From assembly GCA_021292105.1 (NCBI GenBank), contig CM037874.1:59932539-59996538 (forward strand): a stretch of DNA of 64,000 bases, read 5' to 3'. The translations under genes were made by a program, and so were the position numbers. This stretch comes from Anadara kagoshimensis. Lineage: Eukaryota > Mollusca > Bivalvia > Arcoida > Arcidae. Below, piece after piece: positions 35,498 to 49,434 of this stretch; within the stretch, counting starts at the first letter, position 1; the number at the start of each line of letters is the position of its first letter. The notes below the pieces were generated by a model. That model ran no database searches, was not told the origin of the DNA, and was given only the letters and a program-made list of their open reading frames with translations.

Positions 35498-38400
35498 TGA
35501 CTATAGGATAGAACATGTGACACTAAATGACTATAGGATAGAACATGTAATACTAAATGACTAAAGGATAAAACATGTGACACTAAATGACTATAGGATA
35601 GAACATGTAATACTAAATGACTAAAGGATAAAACATGTGACACTAAATGACTATAGGAGAGAACATGTGACACTAAATGACTATAGGACAGAACATGTGA
35701 CACTAAATGACTATAAGACAGAACATGTGACACTAAATGACTATAAGACAGAACATGTGACACTAAATGACTATAGAGATAGAACATGTGATACTAAATG
35801 ACTATAGGACAGAACATGTGATACTAAATGACTATAAGATAGAACATATGACACTAAATGACTATAGGACAGAACATGTAACACTAAATGACTATATGAT
35901 AGAACATGCGATACTAAATGACTATAGGATAAAACATGTGATAATAAATGACTATAGCACAGAATATGTGACACTAAATGACTATACGACAGAACATGTG
36001 ACCCTAAATGACTATAGGACTAAACATGTGACACTAAATGGCTATAGGATAGAACATGTGATACTAAATGACTATAGGACAGAACATGTGACCCTAAATG
36101 ACCATAGGATAAAACATGTGATACTAAATGACTAAAGGACAGAACATGTGACCCTAAATGACTATAGGACTAAACATGTGACACTAAATGACTATAGCAT
36201 AGAACATGTGATAATAAATGACTATAGGACAGAATATGTGACACTAAATGACTATAACAAAGAACATATGATAATAAATGACTATAAGACAGAACATATG
36301 ACACTAAACGACTATAGGACAGAACATGTGGCACTAAATGACTATAGGACAGAACATGTGACACGAAATGACTATAAAACAGAACATGTGAAACTAAATG
36401 ACTATAAAATAGAACATGTGATACTAAATGACTATAAGACAGAACATGTGATAATAAATGACTATAGGACAGAACATGTGACACTAAATGACTATAGGAT
36501 AGAACATGTGATACTAAATGACTATAGGACAGAACATGTGATACTAAATGACTATAGGATAGAACATGTGACACTAAATGACTATAACAAAGAACATATG
36601 ATAATAAATGACTATAAGACAGAACATATGACACTAAACGACTATAGGACAGAACATGTGACACTAAATGACTATACGACAGAACATGTGATACTAAATG
36701 ACTATAGGACAGAATATGTGACACTAAATGACTATAACAAAGAACATATGATAATAAATGACTATAAGACAGAACATATGACACTAAACGACTATAGGAC
36801 AGAACATGTGGCACTAAATGACTATAGGACAGAACATGTGACACGAAATGACTATAAAACAGAACATGTGACACTAAATGACTATAAAATAGAACATGTG
36901 ATACAAAATGACTATAGAAAAGAACATGTGACACTAAATGACTATAAAATAGAACATGTGATACTAAATGACTATAAGACAGAACATGTGACACTAAATG
37001 ACTATAGGACAGAACATGTGACACTAAATTACTATAAGACAGAACATGTGACACTAAATGACTATACGACAGAACATGTGACACTAAATGACTATAGGAC
37101 AGAACATGTGACACAAAATGACTATAAAATAGAACATGTGAAACTAAATGATTATAGGATAGAACATGTGACACTAAATGACTATAAGACAGAACATGTG
37201 ACACAAAATGACTATAAAATAGAACATGTGACACTAAATGACTATAGGATAGAACATGTGATACTAAATAACTATAAGACAGAACATGTGACACAAAATG
37301 ACTATAGGATAGAACATGTGATACTAAATGACTATAGGACAGAACCTGTGACACTAAATGACTAAAAGATAGAACATGTGACACTAAATGACTATAAGAC
37401 AGAACATGTGACACTAAATGACTATAGGATAGAACATATCATAATAAATGACTATAAGATAGAAAATGTGACACTAAATGACTATAGGACAGAACATGTG
37501 ACACTAAATCACTATAAGACAGAACATGTGATACTAAATGACTATAGGACAGAACAGAACATGTGATACTAAATGACTATAGGATAGAACATGTGATACT
37601 AAATTACTATAGGATAAAACACGTGATACTAAATGACTATAGGATAAAACATGTGATAATAAATGACTATAGGACAGAATATGTGACACTAAATGACTAT
37701 AGGATAGAACATGTGACACTAAATAACTATTAGACAGAACATGTGACCCTAAATGACTATAGGACAGAATATGTGACACTAAATAACTATTAGACAGAAC
37801 ATGTGACCCTAAATGACTATAGGACTAAACATGTGACACTAAATGGCTATAGGATAGAACATGTGATACTAAATGAATATAGGACTAAACATGTGACACT
37901 AAATGGCTATAGGATAGAACATGTGACCCTAAATGACTATAGGACAGAACATGTGATACTAAATGACTATAGGACAGCACATGTGACCCTAAATGACTTT
38001 AGGACTAAACATGTGACATTAAATGGCTATAGCATAAAACATGTGATACTAAATGACTATAAGACAAAAGATGTGACACCAAATGACTATAGGATAAAAC
38101 ATGTGATACTAAATGACTAAAGGACAGAACATGTGACACTAAATGACTATAAGACAGAACATGTGACACTAAATGATTATAAGACAGAACATGTGACACT
38201 AAATGACTATAGGATAAAACATGTGATACTAAATGACTAAAGGACATAACATGTGACACTTAATGACTATAGGATAGAACATGTGATACTAAATGACTAT
38301 GGGACAGAACATGTGACACTAAATGACTTTAAGACAGAACATGTGATACTAATTGACTATAGGACAGAACATGTGACACTAAATGACTATACGACAGAAC

Positions 38401-41400
38401 ATGTGACACTAAATGACTATAAGACAGAACATGTAATACTAAATGACTATAGGATAGAACATGTGATACTAAATGACTATAAGACAGAACATGTGACACA
38501 AAATGACTATAAAATAGAACATGTGAAACTAAATGATTATAGGATAGAACATGTGACACTAAATGACTATAAGACAGAACATGTGACACAAAATGACTAT
38601 AAAATAGAACATGTGACACTAAATGACTATAGGATAGAACATGTGATACTAAATAACTATAAGACAGAACATGTGACACTAAATGACTATAGGATAGAAC
38701 ATGTGATACTAAATGACTATGGGACAGAACATGTGACACTAAATGACTTTAAGACAGAACATGTGATACTAATTGAATATAGGACAGAACATGTGACACT
38801 AAATGACTATAGGACAGAACATGTAAAACTAAATGACTATAGGATACAACATGTGACACTAAATGACTATAAGACAGAACATGTGATACTAAATGACTAT
38901 AGAATAGAACATGTGACACTAAACTACTATAAGACAGAACATGTGATAATAAATGACTTTAAGACAGAACATGTAGCACTAAATGACTATAGGACAGAAC
39001 ATGTGACACTAAATTACTATAGGACAGAACATGTGACACTAAATGACTATAAAACAGAACATGTGACACTAAATGACTATAAGACAGAACATGTGATACA
39101 AAATGACTATAAAATAGAACATGTGACACTAAATGATTATAGGATAGAACATGTGACACTAAATGACTATAAGACAGAACATGTGACACAAAATGACTAT
39201 AAAATAGAACATGTGCCACTAAATGACTATAGAATAGAACATATGATACTAAATGACTATAAGACAGAACATGTGACACTAAATGACTATAGGATAGAAC
39301 ATATGATACTAAATGACTATAAGACAGAACATGTGACACTAAATGACTATACGATAGAACATGTGACACAAAATGACTATAAAATAGAACATGTGATACT
39401 AAATGACTATAGGACAGAACATGTAGCACTAAATGACTATAGGACAGAACATGTGACACTAAATTACTATAGGACAGAACATGTAGCACTAAATGACTAT
39501 AGGACAGAATATGTGACACTAAATGACTATAAGACAGAACATGTGACACTAAATGACTATAAGACAGAACATGTGATACAAAATGACTATAAAATAGAAC
39601 ATGTGACACTAAATGATTATAGGATAGAACATGTGACACTAAATGACTATAAGACAGAACATGTGACACAAAATGACTATAAAATAGAACATGTGACACT
39701 AAATGACTATAGAATAGAACATATGATACTAAATGACTATAAGACAGAACATGTGACACTAAATGACTATAGGATAGAACATATGATACTAAATTACTAT
39801 AAGACAGAACATGTGACACTAAATGACTATAGGATAGAACATGTGACACAAAATGACTATAAAATAGAACATGTGATACTAAATGACTATAGGACAGAAC
39901 ATGTAGCACTAAATGACTATAGGACAGAACATGTGACACTAAATTACTATAGGACAGAACATGTAGCACTAAATGACTATAGGACAGAACATGTGACACT
40001 AAATTACTATAGGACAGAACATGTGATACTAAATGACTATAAGACAGAACATGTGACACTAAATGACTATAGGATAGAACATATGATACTAAATGACTAT
40101 AAGACAGAACATGTGACACTAAATGACTATAGGATAGAACATGTGACACAAAATGACTATAAAATAGAACATGTGATACTAAATGACTATAGGATAGAAC
40201 AAGTGACACTAAATGACTATAAGACAGAACATGTGACACTAAATGACTATGAGACAGAACATGTGATACTAATTGACTATAGGACAGAACATATGACACT
40301 AAATGACTATAGGACAGAACATGCGATACTAAATGACTTACAATAGAACATGTGATACTTAATGACTATAGGACAGAACCTGTGACACTAAATGACTAAA
40401 AGACAGAACATGTGACACTAAATGACTATAAGACAGAACATGTGACACTAAATGACTATAGGATAAAACATATCATAATAAATGACTAAAAGACAGAAAA
40501 TGTGACACTAAATGACTATAAGACAGAACATGTGATACTAAATGACTATAGGACAGAACAGAACATGTGATAATAAATGACTTTAAGACAGAACATGTGA
40601 CACTAAATCACTATAGGACAGAACATGTGACACTAAATCACTATAAGACAGAACATGTGATAATAAATGACTATAGGACAGAATATGTGACACTAAATAA
40701 CTATTAGACAGAACATGTGACCCTAAATGACTATAGGACTAAACATGTGACACTAAATGGCTATAGGATAGAACATGTGACACTAAATGACTATAGGACA
40801 GAACATGTGATACTAAATGACTCTAGGACAGCACATGTGACCCTAAATGACTTTAGGACTAAACATGTGATACTAAATGACTAAAGGACAGAACATGTGA
40901 CACTTAATGACTATAGGATAGAACATGTGATACTAAATGACTATAGGACAGAACAGAACACGTGATACTAAATGACTATAGGATAGAACATGTGATACTA
41001 AATGACTATAGGATAGAACATGTGATACTAAATGACTATAGGATAAAACACGTGATACTAAATGACTATAGGATAAAACATGTGATAATAAATGGCTATA
41101 GGATAAAACATGTGATACTAAATGACTATAAGACAAAAGATGTGACACCAAATGACTATAGGATAAAACATGTGATACTAAATGACTATGGGACAGAACA
41201 TGTGACACTAAATGACTTTAAGACAGAACATGTGATACTAATTGACTATAGGACAGAACATGTGACACTAAATGACTATAGGACAGAACATATGACACTA
41301 AATGACTATAAGACAGAACATGTGACACTAAATGACTATAAGACAGAACATGTGACACTAAATGACTATAGGATAAAACATGTGATACTAAATGACTAAA

Positions 41401-43210
41401 GGACAGAACATGTGACACTTAATGACTATAGGATAGAACATGTGATACTAAATGACTATGGGACAGAACATGTGACACTAAATGACTTTAAGACAGAACA
41501 TGTGATACTAATTGACTATAGGACAGAACATGTGACACTAAATGACTATAGGACAGAACATGTGATACTAAATGACTATAGGATAGAACATGTGACACTA
41601 AATGACTATAAGACAGAACATGTGATAATAAATGACTATAGGATAGAACATGTGATACTAAATGACTATAGGATAGAACATGTGATACTAAATGACTATA
41701 AGACAGAATATGTGACACTTAATGACTATAGGATAGAACATGTGACACTAAATGACTATAGTACAGAACATGTGACACTAAATCACTATAGGATAGAACA
41801 TGTGATACTAAATGACTATAGGATAGAACATGTGATACTAAATGACTATAGGACAGAACATGTGATACTAAATGACTATAGGATAGAACAAGTGACATTA
41901 AATGACTATAGGATAGAACATGTGACACTAAACTACTATGACTATAGGATAGAACATGTGACATTAAATGACTATAGGATAGAACATGTGACACTAAATG
42001 ACTATAGGACAGAACATGTGACACTAAATGACTATAGGACAGAACATGTGACACTAAATGACTATAGGACAGAACATGTGATACTAAATGACTATAGAAT
42101 AGAACATGTGACACTAAACTACTATAAGACAGAACATGTGATAATAAATGACTTTAAGACAGAACATGTAGCACTAAATGACTATAGGACAGAACATGTG
42201 ACACTAAATGACTATAAGACAGAACATGTGACACTAAATGACTATAGGATAGAACAAGTGACATTAATTGACTATAGGATAGAACATGTGACACTAAACT
42301 ACTATGACTATAGGATAGAACATGTGACATTAAATGACTATAGGATAGAACATGTGACACTAAACTACTATAAGACAGAACATGTGATAATAAATGACTT
42401 TAAGACAAAACATGTAGCACTAAATGACTATAGGACAGAACAAGTGACACTAAATGACTATAAGACAGAACATATGACACTAAATGACTATAGGATAGAA
42501 CATGTGACACTAAATGACCTTAGGACAGAACATGTGACACTAAATGACTAAAACAAAGAACCTGTGACACTAAATGACTATAAGACAGAACATGTGACAC
42601 AAAATCACTATAAAATAGAACATGTGACACTAAATGACTATAAAATAGAACATGTGACACTAATTGACTATAGGATAGAACATGTGATAATAAATGACTA
42701 TAAGACAGAACATGTGACACTAAATGACTATAGGACAGAACATGTGACACTAAATGACTATAGGACTAAACATGTGACACTAAATGGCTATAGGATAGAA
42801 CATGTGATACTAAATGACTATAAGACAGAACATGTGATACTAAATGACTATAGGATAGAACATGTGATACTAAATGACTATAGGATAAAACATGTGATAC
42901 TAAATGACTATAAGACAGAAGATGTGACACTAAATGACTAAAAGATAGAACATGTGACACTAAATGACTATAAGACAGAACATGTGACACTAAATGACTA
43001 TAAAATGGAACATGTGACACTAAATGACTATAGGATAGAACATGTGATACTAAATGACTATAAGACAGAATATGTGACACTAAATGACTATAGGATAGAA
43101 CATGTGACACTAAATGGCTATAGGACAGAACATTTGATTCTAAATGACTATAAGACAGAACATGTGACACTAAATGACTATAGTATAGACAATGTGACAC
43201 TAAATGACGA
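35498..43210. repeat. 30-bp minisatellite, about 257 units, open in both strands
   Basis: The unit includes ACACTAAATGACTATAGG followed by ACAGAACATGTG. Because 30 is a multiple of 3 and the consensus has no stop in one frame per strand, long frames appear. The + frame reads TLNDYRTEHV repeats (longest 38253-40346) and the - frame reads HLVSHVLSYS repeats. The frames are cut by TAT-to-TAA variants (for example near 35563, 36131, 37363) and by 1-bp indels. Common variants (ACA/ATA, AGG/AAG, ACA/ATA) change the residue (T/I, R/K), which is not the pattern of a constrained protein. Units lengthened by 6 bp (37551, 40556, 40951) or 9 bp (41936, 42300) occur. It lies inside intron 2, so it is probably not translated. 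Confidence 0.95.
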
Positions 43211-43410
43211 ACGACGGACAAAGACTGATCACTATAGCTCACTTGAGCACTTTATTATTGAGATATTTGATAACATCACAAAGGTAAAAAAAATCTAGGT
43301 CATGATCTTGATATCATTTCGATGTAATTAAAAGGAAATGTCAAAATTGAAAACCACATGTCATTATATATTGAAGCAGTAAACAAGAGGTCCAAAAGGG
43401 TCTGAAATGC
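43211..43410. other. Right flank of the 30-bp array
   Basis: The array decays into ACTATAGCTCACTTGAGCAC, then unique AT-rich DNA. Confidence 0.4.
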
Positions 43411-43414
43411 TAAA

Positions 43415-44095
43415 CTGGGAAAATTTGACCTAATTTGAATAATTTGCTAACATTGGTTCAATGAACATTTTTTCGGAAAAAAACCTGTTAGTTATTTAAT
43501 GGTCAAGTATATACTTTCTGTAATTCAAATTTGAAAAAAAATCGGTGGAAAAATTAATGCACAATGGCAATAATAGTGATTTTGCTATTTATAGTAATGG
43601 TGGCCATTTTGGATTTTATACAGGGCCTTTTACAAACTTTGAACTATTCCTCCTGGGGATCTCTCACACCAAATGTGGTTCCAATTTTCCCAATGGTTTT
43701 TTAAGAAAAGATTTGCAAAGAACTGACTAAAAAATTGACCTCATTTGCATAATTTGCTAAAATTGGGTCAATGAAAAATTTCTCGCAAAAAAACCTATTA
43801 CATATGTCAAATGGCTAGGTATCTACTTTCTATATTTCAAATTTTAAAAAAATCACTTGAAAATTGAATGTACAATTGCCATTTGAGTGATTTGCTATTT
43901 ATAGTAACAGTGACCATCTTAGATTTCCTATAGGATCACCTTGTACAAACTTTGTTATAAACCACCTAGGGACCTTCCACATCAAATTTGGTTCCAATTG
44001 ACCCAGTGGTTTCAGAGGGGAAGATCAACGTTTACACACACACTTTTCAACATGTCATAAGCTCAGCTGGCTATAGCCAGTAGAGCTCATTCTTA
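43415..44095 (+). repeat. Two tandem copies of a ~305-bp repeat plus tail
   Basis: Copies start near 43415 and 43725. They share TTTGACCTAATTTGAATAATTTGC/TTGACCTCATTTGCATAATT, AAATGTGGTTCCAATTTTCC and TTTGCTATTTATAGTAA. A GCTCAGCTGGCTATAGCCAG palindrome-like tail lies at about 44063-44082. 44130-44400 continues with related wording and CA-rich runs. It looks like the 3' part of an interspersed repeat. Confidence 0.6.
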
Positions 44096-44544
44096 CAATT
44101 TGAAGCTATTGAAAAGGATTTTTTCAAAATTAAACGCGAAAACGCGTGACCTATTTTTTTTCCAAAATTCAGAAAATGAACGAACGATGGGTTTAAGATC
44201 CTAGAGAAGCCATATATCACATCAATTTTTTCTCAGATCGTTAGTTTTGGAGATTTTTAAAGCTTTTTTGCATTTCTAGGTCAGCTTGTCCAGTTTTGGT
44301 TTCATTGAAACTGGTCCAATAGTTTCAGAGAAGTCGAAAATGGGTGTTAACGACGCACACATTCACACACACACACGCACATGACCTTCAGTCGGGTGAG
44401 CTTAAAAGTTAAACTTAAAGGGTCTGTGAGTATTAAACATTTTTCAGTACCGAGGACCTTAAGATTACGACAATCCACAGACATACACAATAAGTATGCT
44501 GATCCAGCTTCGACAAGATTTTTTTTACAATTTGTACATCTATG

Positions 44545-44622
44545 CTTGCTGATTTTCTGCAGAATCTTGTTAGATGATTTTCTACCTCTTAGTAATCCTA
44601 AATTTGGAAATTATATAAGAGT
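44545..44622 (+). pseudogene. Small decayed RT fragment
   Basis: It codes LLIFCRILL...DDFLPLSNPKFGNYI, which aligns with the DDVLSLNNPKFGDYV region of the longest copy. The sequence before it is loosely related to the LLADLF/MQNLV codons. It is fused to repeat Y at about 44625. Confidence 0.55.
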
Positions 44623-44624
44623 TT

Positions 44625-45260
44625 TAAAGGTCACTGGTCACCACATTTATCAATTTTGTAATTTGCATCCTTATGGATAGAGTTGTCGATATTGATGTAC
44701 CTGACGGATTCCCACACCTGCAGTTACCTGTAATACATGTACACTAAAAACCTACCTGAACAAATTGCTAATACTCGGTAATTTCTGACATCGCTCTTAA
44801 CTTTCCGGCGACCTAATTCATGACGTACATTGTGTTAAAGGTCACCGGTCACCAAATCTATGAATTTTGTAATTTGCATTCCTATGGGAAGAGTTGTCAA
44901 TATTGATGTGTCTGACGAGTTTTCACAAATTACAGTTACATTTAATATACTAAAAACTTACCTGAACGAAGTTCTAATATTCGGTAATTTCCGACACCGC
45001 TCGTAACTTTTCGGCGACCTAATTGATGACGTACATGGTGTTAAGCTGCTGAGGAAAGACACATTATCTATATATGTATCCATATGTAACATGTGGGTTT
45101 GTGTGCCATTTTGAGGGTTTTAAAGTTTAATTTTAAGTCAAAATTATATATTTTGTGAAATTTTGATATAATAATACCACAATGAACGATAATTTTTTTT
45201 TCACAAATTTAAGAACAAATTAAAGCCGGATTTACACAAGTCCCTTATGCAGCTTTCTAC
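44625..45260 (+). repeat. Dispersed repeat Y with an internal ~210-bp duplication
   Basis: It opens with TTTAAAGGTCACTGGTCACC. The block repeats at about 44836 (GTTAAAGGTCACCGGTCACC). Both include AGAGTTGTCGATATTGATG / AGAGTTGTCAATATTGATG and CGGCGACCTAATT. It ends AAATTAAAGCCGGATTTACACA. Confidence 0.7.
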
Positions 45261-45596
45261 TGTATTTCCACAAATTGAGTGCACATGGAAAACGCAAGAA
45301 TAAAGCCGTATTTTCCAACAAACTCGCAAAATATTGTCAAAACTTGATACAAAATATACTGACCTAATAGGAAAATTTTTTTTTTATTCATCCATAAGTG
45401 AATTTAATTCTGTACATAGAGCAATTTTTGAAGTTTTTAACAAAACAACTAATATAACCATGTCAAAATTATCCCTTCTGTACCTTCTTACTCGGAACAA
45501 CTATAACTATTATAATTATGTCATAATTGGAATATTCATGATGAAATATGAAAAATAACCTGAACAACAATGACCTACCTGACCCTAAATGGTTCA

Positions 45597-47117
45597 TTCC
45601 CACTTAGCCAACATTTTGAAATTTTGTACCTCTAGGTAAGATTTTAAATGTTGGCTAAGTGGGAATTGGTGTTCGTTGTAGAATTAGCAAAGACAATAGG
45701 TATTTATTACAGGTGAGGGTAAAGTCTGTTTCAGAAAATCAATAACAAAACTTCAAAATATGAATAAAAATATTCTTTTAAATTAGTGTTGGAATTATTT
45801 TACAGAATTACGAACTATATTAATTGTTAGAAATTCACACATATTAAGGGGTTTTTTGTTGTTGTTTTTTTTAATTCAAAGTTGATTTTGTGTATAAGGA
45901 GATGATATAAATTTACCATTTTTCCACCACAAAACCAAAAATTTCCCCAAAAAATGTAACAAAAGGAAAACTTTTTTTAATGTTGCATTGTATGATATTT
46001 CAAAAGTCCATTAGAGGATTTGATCATGTCTATGGAGTTTCATGTTTGATATCTATAAAAGTGTTCCAGAGTACATGTAAATCTGTTGCGATCCACTTCA
46101 TTATTTGCAATTTCCTGATAAATTTTTTGCAAATATTCAACTTTTTCTCTCTCTGCCTTTCATACTAGAGCAGAAAGTAGATTGAAACTGTTTCTCAAAT
46201 GTCCGTGAAATACAGACAATGTTTAAAATCTGTCGCTCAAATGTCTACTAAAGTCGTCGCTCAATTGTCCACTATGAAGTTTTAAATTTTCCCTCAAATG
46301 TCCTGCGTCCGCTTTAGGTGCATGAATTCAAGTTTTTAGAGAAAAATCTTCACAACAAAGCTTTTATGATATTGAAGAAATAATAAAAATAATAATATTT
46401 TATAATATCAATCGTTTTTTGAGAAAAAAACTCAGTTGTATTACTTTTTAATTGTTTAACTTATTGAAACAGGCAAATGTGCATATTTCAATTAATGGAA
46501 AAAAATGAATTTAAAATGTTTCTTTAAAACTTGCAATATTTAAACAGAAATGAATTAAAGGTTTCATATATACTTGTATAATGTTTTTGTTCATTGATAT
46601 CTTTATAAGTTTATTTCTCCTCGGTGTATTTTTTGTTCAGCGTTCAGTCAAGAAAAATTGTTAAAGACTTTTGAAAGAAAGCGGTAAAAATATTAGAATC
46701 TTAAAATATAATGAGATGTCTAAATTGACCAAACCTCTACAGACACATATATTTGATAAAAGTATTCACCATCAAAAACATTTATCTATTTATTTCAAAT
46801 ATATGTTTTTTATTTACTTCTAATATTTATTTTTTATTTACTTCAATATTTTTTTTATTATTTATTTCAAATAAATGAAATATTTTTTTCTTTTTTTATT
46901 CTTTTATTTATTTGCATTTTTAACATTAACTTTATAATAAAATATTTAATTTTGAACTAATTGTAGAATGATATTCTACTTAAAATATTCAGAACCACAA
47001 AACAATTTTGCTGAAAAAGACTATAGCAAAAAACTTTCTAGGTAAAATCTTAAATGTTTATTTAACAATGTTGGCTAAGTGGGAATAGGAAATTTCAAAA
47101 TGTTGGCTAAGTGGGAA
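45597..47117. mobile_element. 1.5-kb element with 28-bp terminal inverted repeats
   Basis: The left end 45597-45624 and right end 47090-47117 are perfect inverted repeats of 28 bp (TTCCCACTTAGCCAACATTT...). Extra inner copies of the end motif lie at 45646-45665 and 47066-47085. CCCTAAAT stands just outside on both sides (45583-45590, 47124-47131) but not directly against the ends. The interior is AT-rich without a transposase, so it is non-autonomous. The superfamily is not assigned. Confidence 0.72.
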
Positions 47118-47404
47118 GACACCCCCTAAATACTCTGATGTAACTTTGAATGAGGCCCAATTTGTGTATAAATTCGTCAAATTTTTCAAATTTTCCCAAA
47201 ATTTCTCTATGTACAAATGAACTGGATAACTTTTTTGTCATTTAAAAATATAATTTGGTTAGGTCAGAGCATTTAAAATACAATTTATTGATAGTTCAAT
47301 GGAAACATTTTCAATTGAAATAAATAAATAAATAACAAAAACCATGTGCAATCAATTTATGGAAATACAGTAATTACTTTGAATGTATTGGGGCTATTTT
47401 TCAT

Positions 47405-49190
47405 ATACGAGAAAAGTCAGGGAAATAAGAGTGGTATTATCATTTAAGACAATTTAAATCATTATGAATGGATTCAGTCAAATAAAAAAAATTCATAGAT
47501 TTTAATCAATTTTAATATTCAAAATTAATTAATTCCGTAAGTCAGTCAGTTCACCAGTTCACACGTTCACACAAATCGAGACTTGTATGTCTCTTATTCA
47601 AATCAACTAATCTAATTTAACATTTATTTTTCAAACACATCTTTTCAGAATCCATCAAAAACGACAAATAACATTTACCGGGTATATCATAAAGATTTAT
47701 ACACACGTGTCAATTAATGTTGCAAATTGTAAGATAAATCCTGTTGATTACAGGTGATAGATGTCTACTTCTAAACAGGATGTTTCCCAATGTAGCATAT
47801 TGATAATCTCTTAATTACTGGTATGTGATCATGAGGAGGCGTAAGTCACACTTTAACCGATATTAATTTATTTTGAAAAAAATTAAAGAAAGTTTCACCC
47901 GAGTTTTGATTAAGCCATTAGTTAGTATCACATTTTGATTAGAGTTCTTTTCAGCTCATTAAAGTTAGGCGTAATAAAATTATTATTAATAGTAAATGAA
48001 AATTTTAAATATCATTTTTTGAATTTCATCATGGAAACACTGAAATTAAATCAAACATGAAGATTTAACAAAATGGGGATTGGAAATTTTATCACGACTC
48101 TATCGAAAAAAAATTAAACAATATTTGATAAAAAAATATAATTATATTGTTTACAAAAGTTTTCATATTCAAGTAATACTGGGGTGAAATATTTGATTTC
48201 AGAGACAATAAGAAGTTATTTTTAGACCTGTATTTTGACATTTTCGCTGTACAAAAATTTTACTCGAAAACGTGTTCTTTTGATTAATTACATGGATAAA
48301 TAATTATAATTATAATAATAATAAAATAATAATATATTGATTTTAACCTAATAAAATTAAAAATGGGACAATTTCTGAAACAAATATGAATAAAAATCAA
48401 TTTGAGGTAAATTAATAATATACCTGTACTATAGAGAAGAAAAAAGCGACAGACTACAGAATCCGGTCAAAAATGCTCGAAAATTATGTATGTTTTTAAT
48501 AAACACATTAATATTGATATTTAATATTAATTCAGCGAAATAATAAATAAATAAATAAATTCAACAGAGAAGTTAAGACATTTAGAATGATATTAAATAT
48601 TAATGAAAATAAATAATAATATTATAAATAAAAAAACGAAAATGTGTATTTTTTTTATCAATTCGTTTTGATAAATAGATAAAATAAAAAGATGAATAAA
48701 TAAATAAATAAATTAATTAATAAATAAATAATGTAAAATATGTTTTGTAATAGTATAAGTAATAGTATATCATACTTAGAGCAAACAAAAATATAGTTCT
48801 TATTTATTTATTTATTTATTATGTTTATTATTTTTTTTATTTTATGCTGAAGGAAATTGAAATATCCATTACTAAAAATAAATAAATAAATAAATAAAAC
48901 ATGATAAGTTACTACTGATAAATCTGGGTAATAAATACAGATCACTCTACAGGCTTTAGTTACTAGATAACTTGGATAACACCTTCTGCGTCACTTCCGG
49001 TTTTGGACCCTTTTACTACCAAAGGGAGATAACACCGTTTTTCAACAGTTTAAGGACTTTATTTTACGCTGTAACAAAAGACAGAAATGATTAAAAAAAT
49101 GTTATATGCTGCTAAATCGACTTTTTATTATGTAATCTTTCGGAAAATAGTACTAAAAAAATTCGGTTTTTGGTGACCGGTGACCTTTAA
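47405..49190 (+). repeat. ~2-kb tandem duplication, copy 1
   Basis: It parallels 49435-51487 from AGGGAAATAAGAGTGGTATT to ACCTTCTGCGTCACTTCC and AAATCGACTTTTTATTATGT. Between the copies lies a repeat-Y fragment (49160-49402). Confidence 0.75.
48540..48900. repeat. AAAT/TTTA microsatellite patches
   Basis: (AAAT)n-like runs at about 48541-48560, 48689-48731 and 48872-48897, and (TTTA)n at about 48803-48821. The duplicated region at 51055-51205 has shorter versions. Confidence 0.8.
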
Positions 49191-49402
49191 GCTGCTGAGG
49201 AAAGAGACATTGCCTATATATGTAACTTGTTGGTTTTTGTGACATTTTAATGGGTTTTTAAGTTTGATTTAAAGTCAAATGATATATTTTGTGAAGTTTA
49301 GATATTATTATACTACAATGAACGATAAACAACAATTTTTTTCACAAATTTCAGATCAAATTAAAGCCAAATTTACACAAGTTCCTCATGCAGCTTTCTA
49401 AT
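49160..49402 (+). repeat. Dispersed repeat Y, 5'-truncated copy
   Basis: GGTGACCGGTGACCTTTAAG, then GCTGCTGAGGAAAGAGACAT to ATTAAAGCCAAATTTACACA. It matches 45045-45245. Confidence 0.65.
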
Positions 49403-49434
49403 TGCTTTAATACCTTCAAGTTATTTTTCATTTC

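Noticed and set aside
36170-40299. Long - strand frames of HLVSHVLSYS repeats
   Set aside because: Mirror of the same minisatellite. No start context, signal or splice evidence.
36148-42551. Long + strand frames of TLNDYRTEHV repeats as a protein gene
   Set aside because: Produced by a 30-bp minisatellite without stop in one frame. Variants are mostly amino-acid changing, with recurring stops and indels, inside an intron.
35498-43210. CRISPR array
   Set aside because: Units are contiguous with no unique spacers, and the DNA is eukaryotic.
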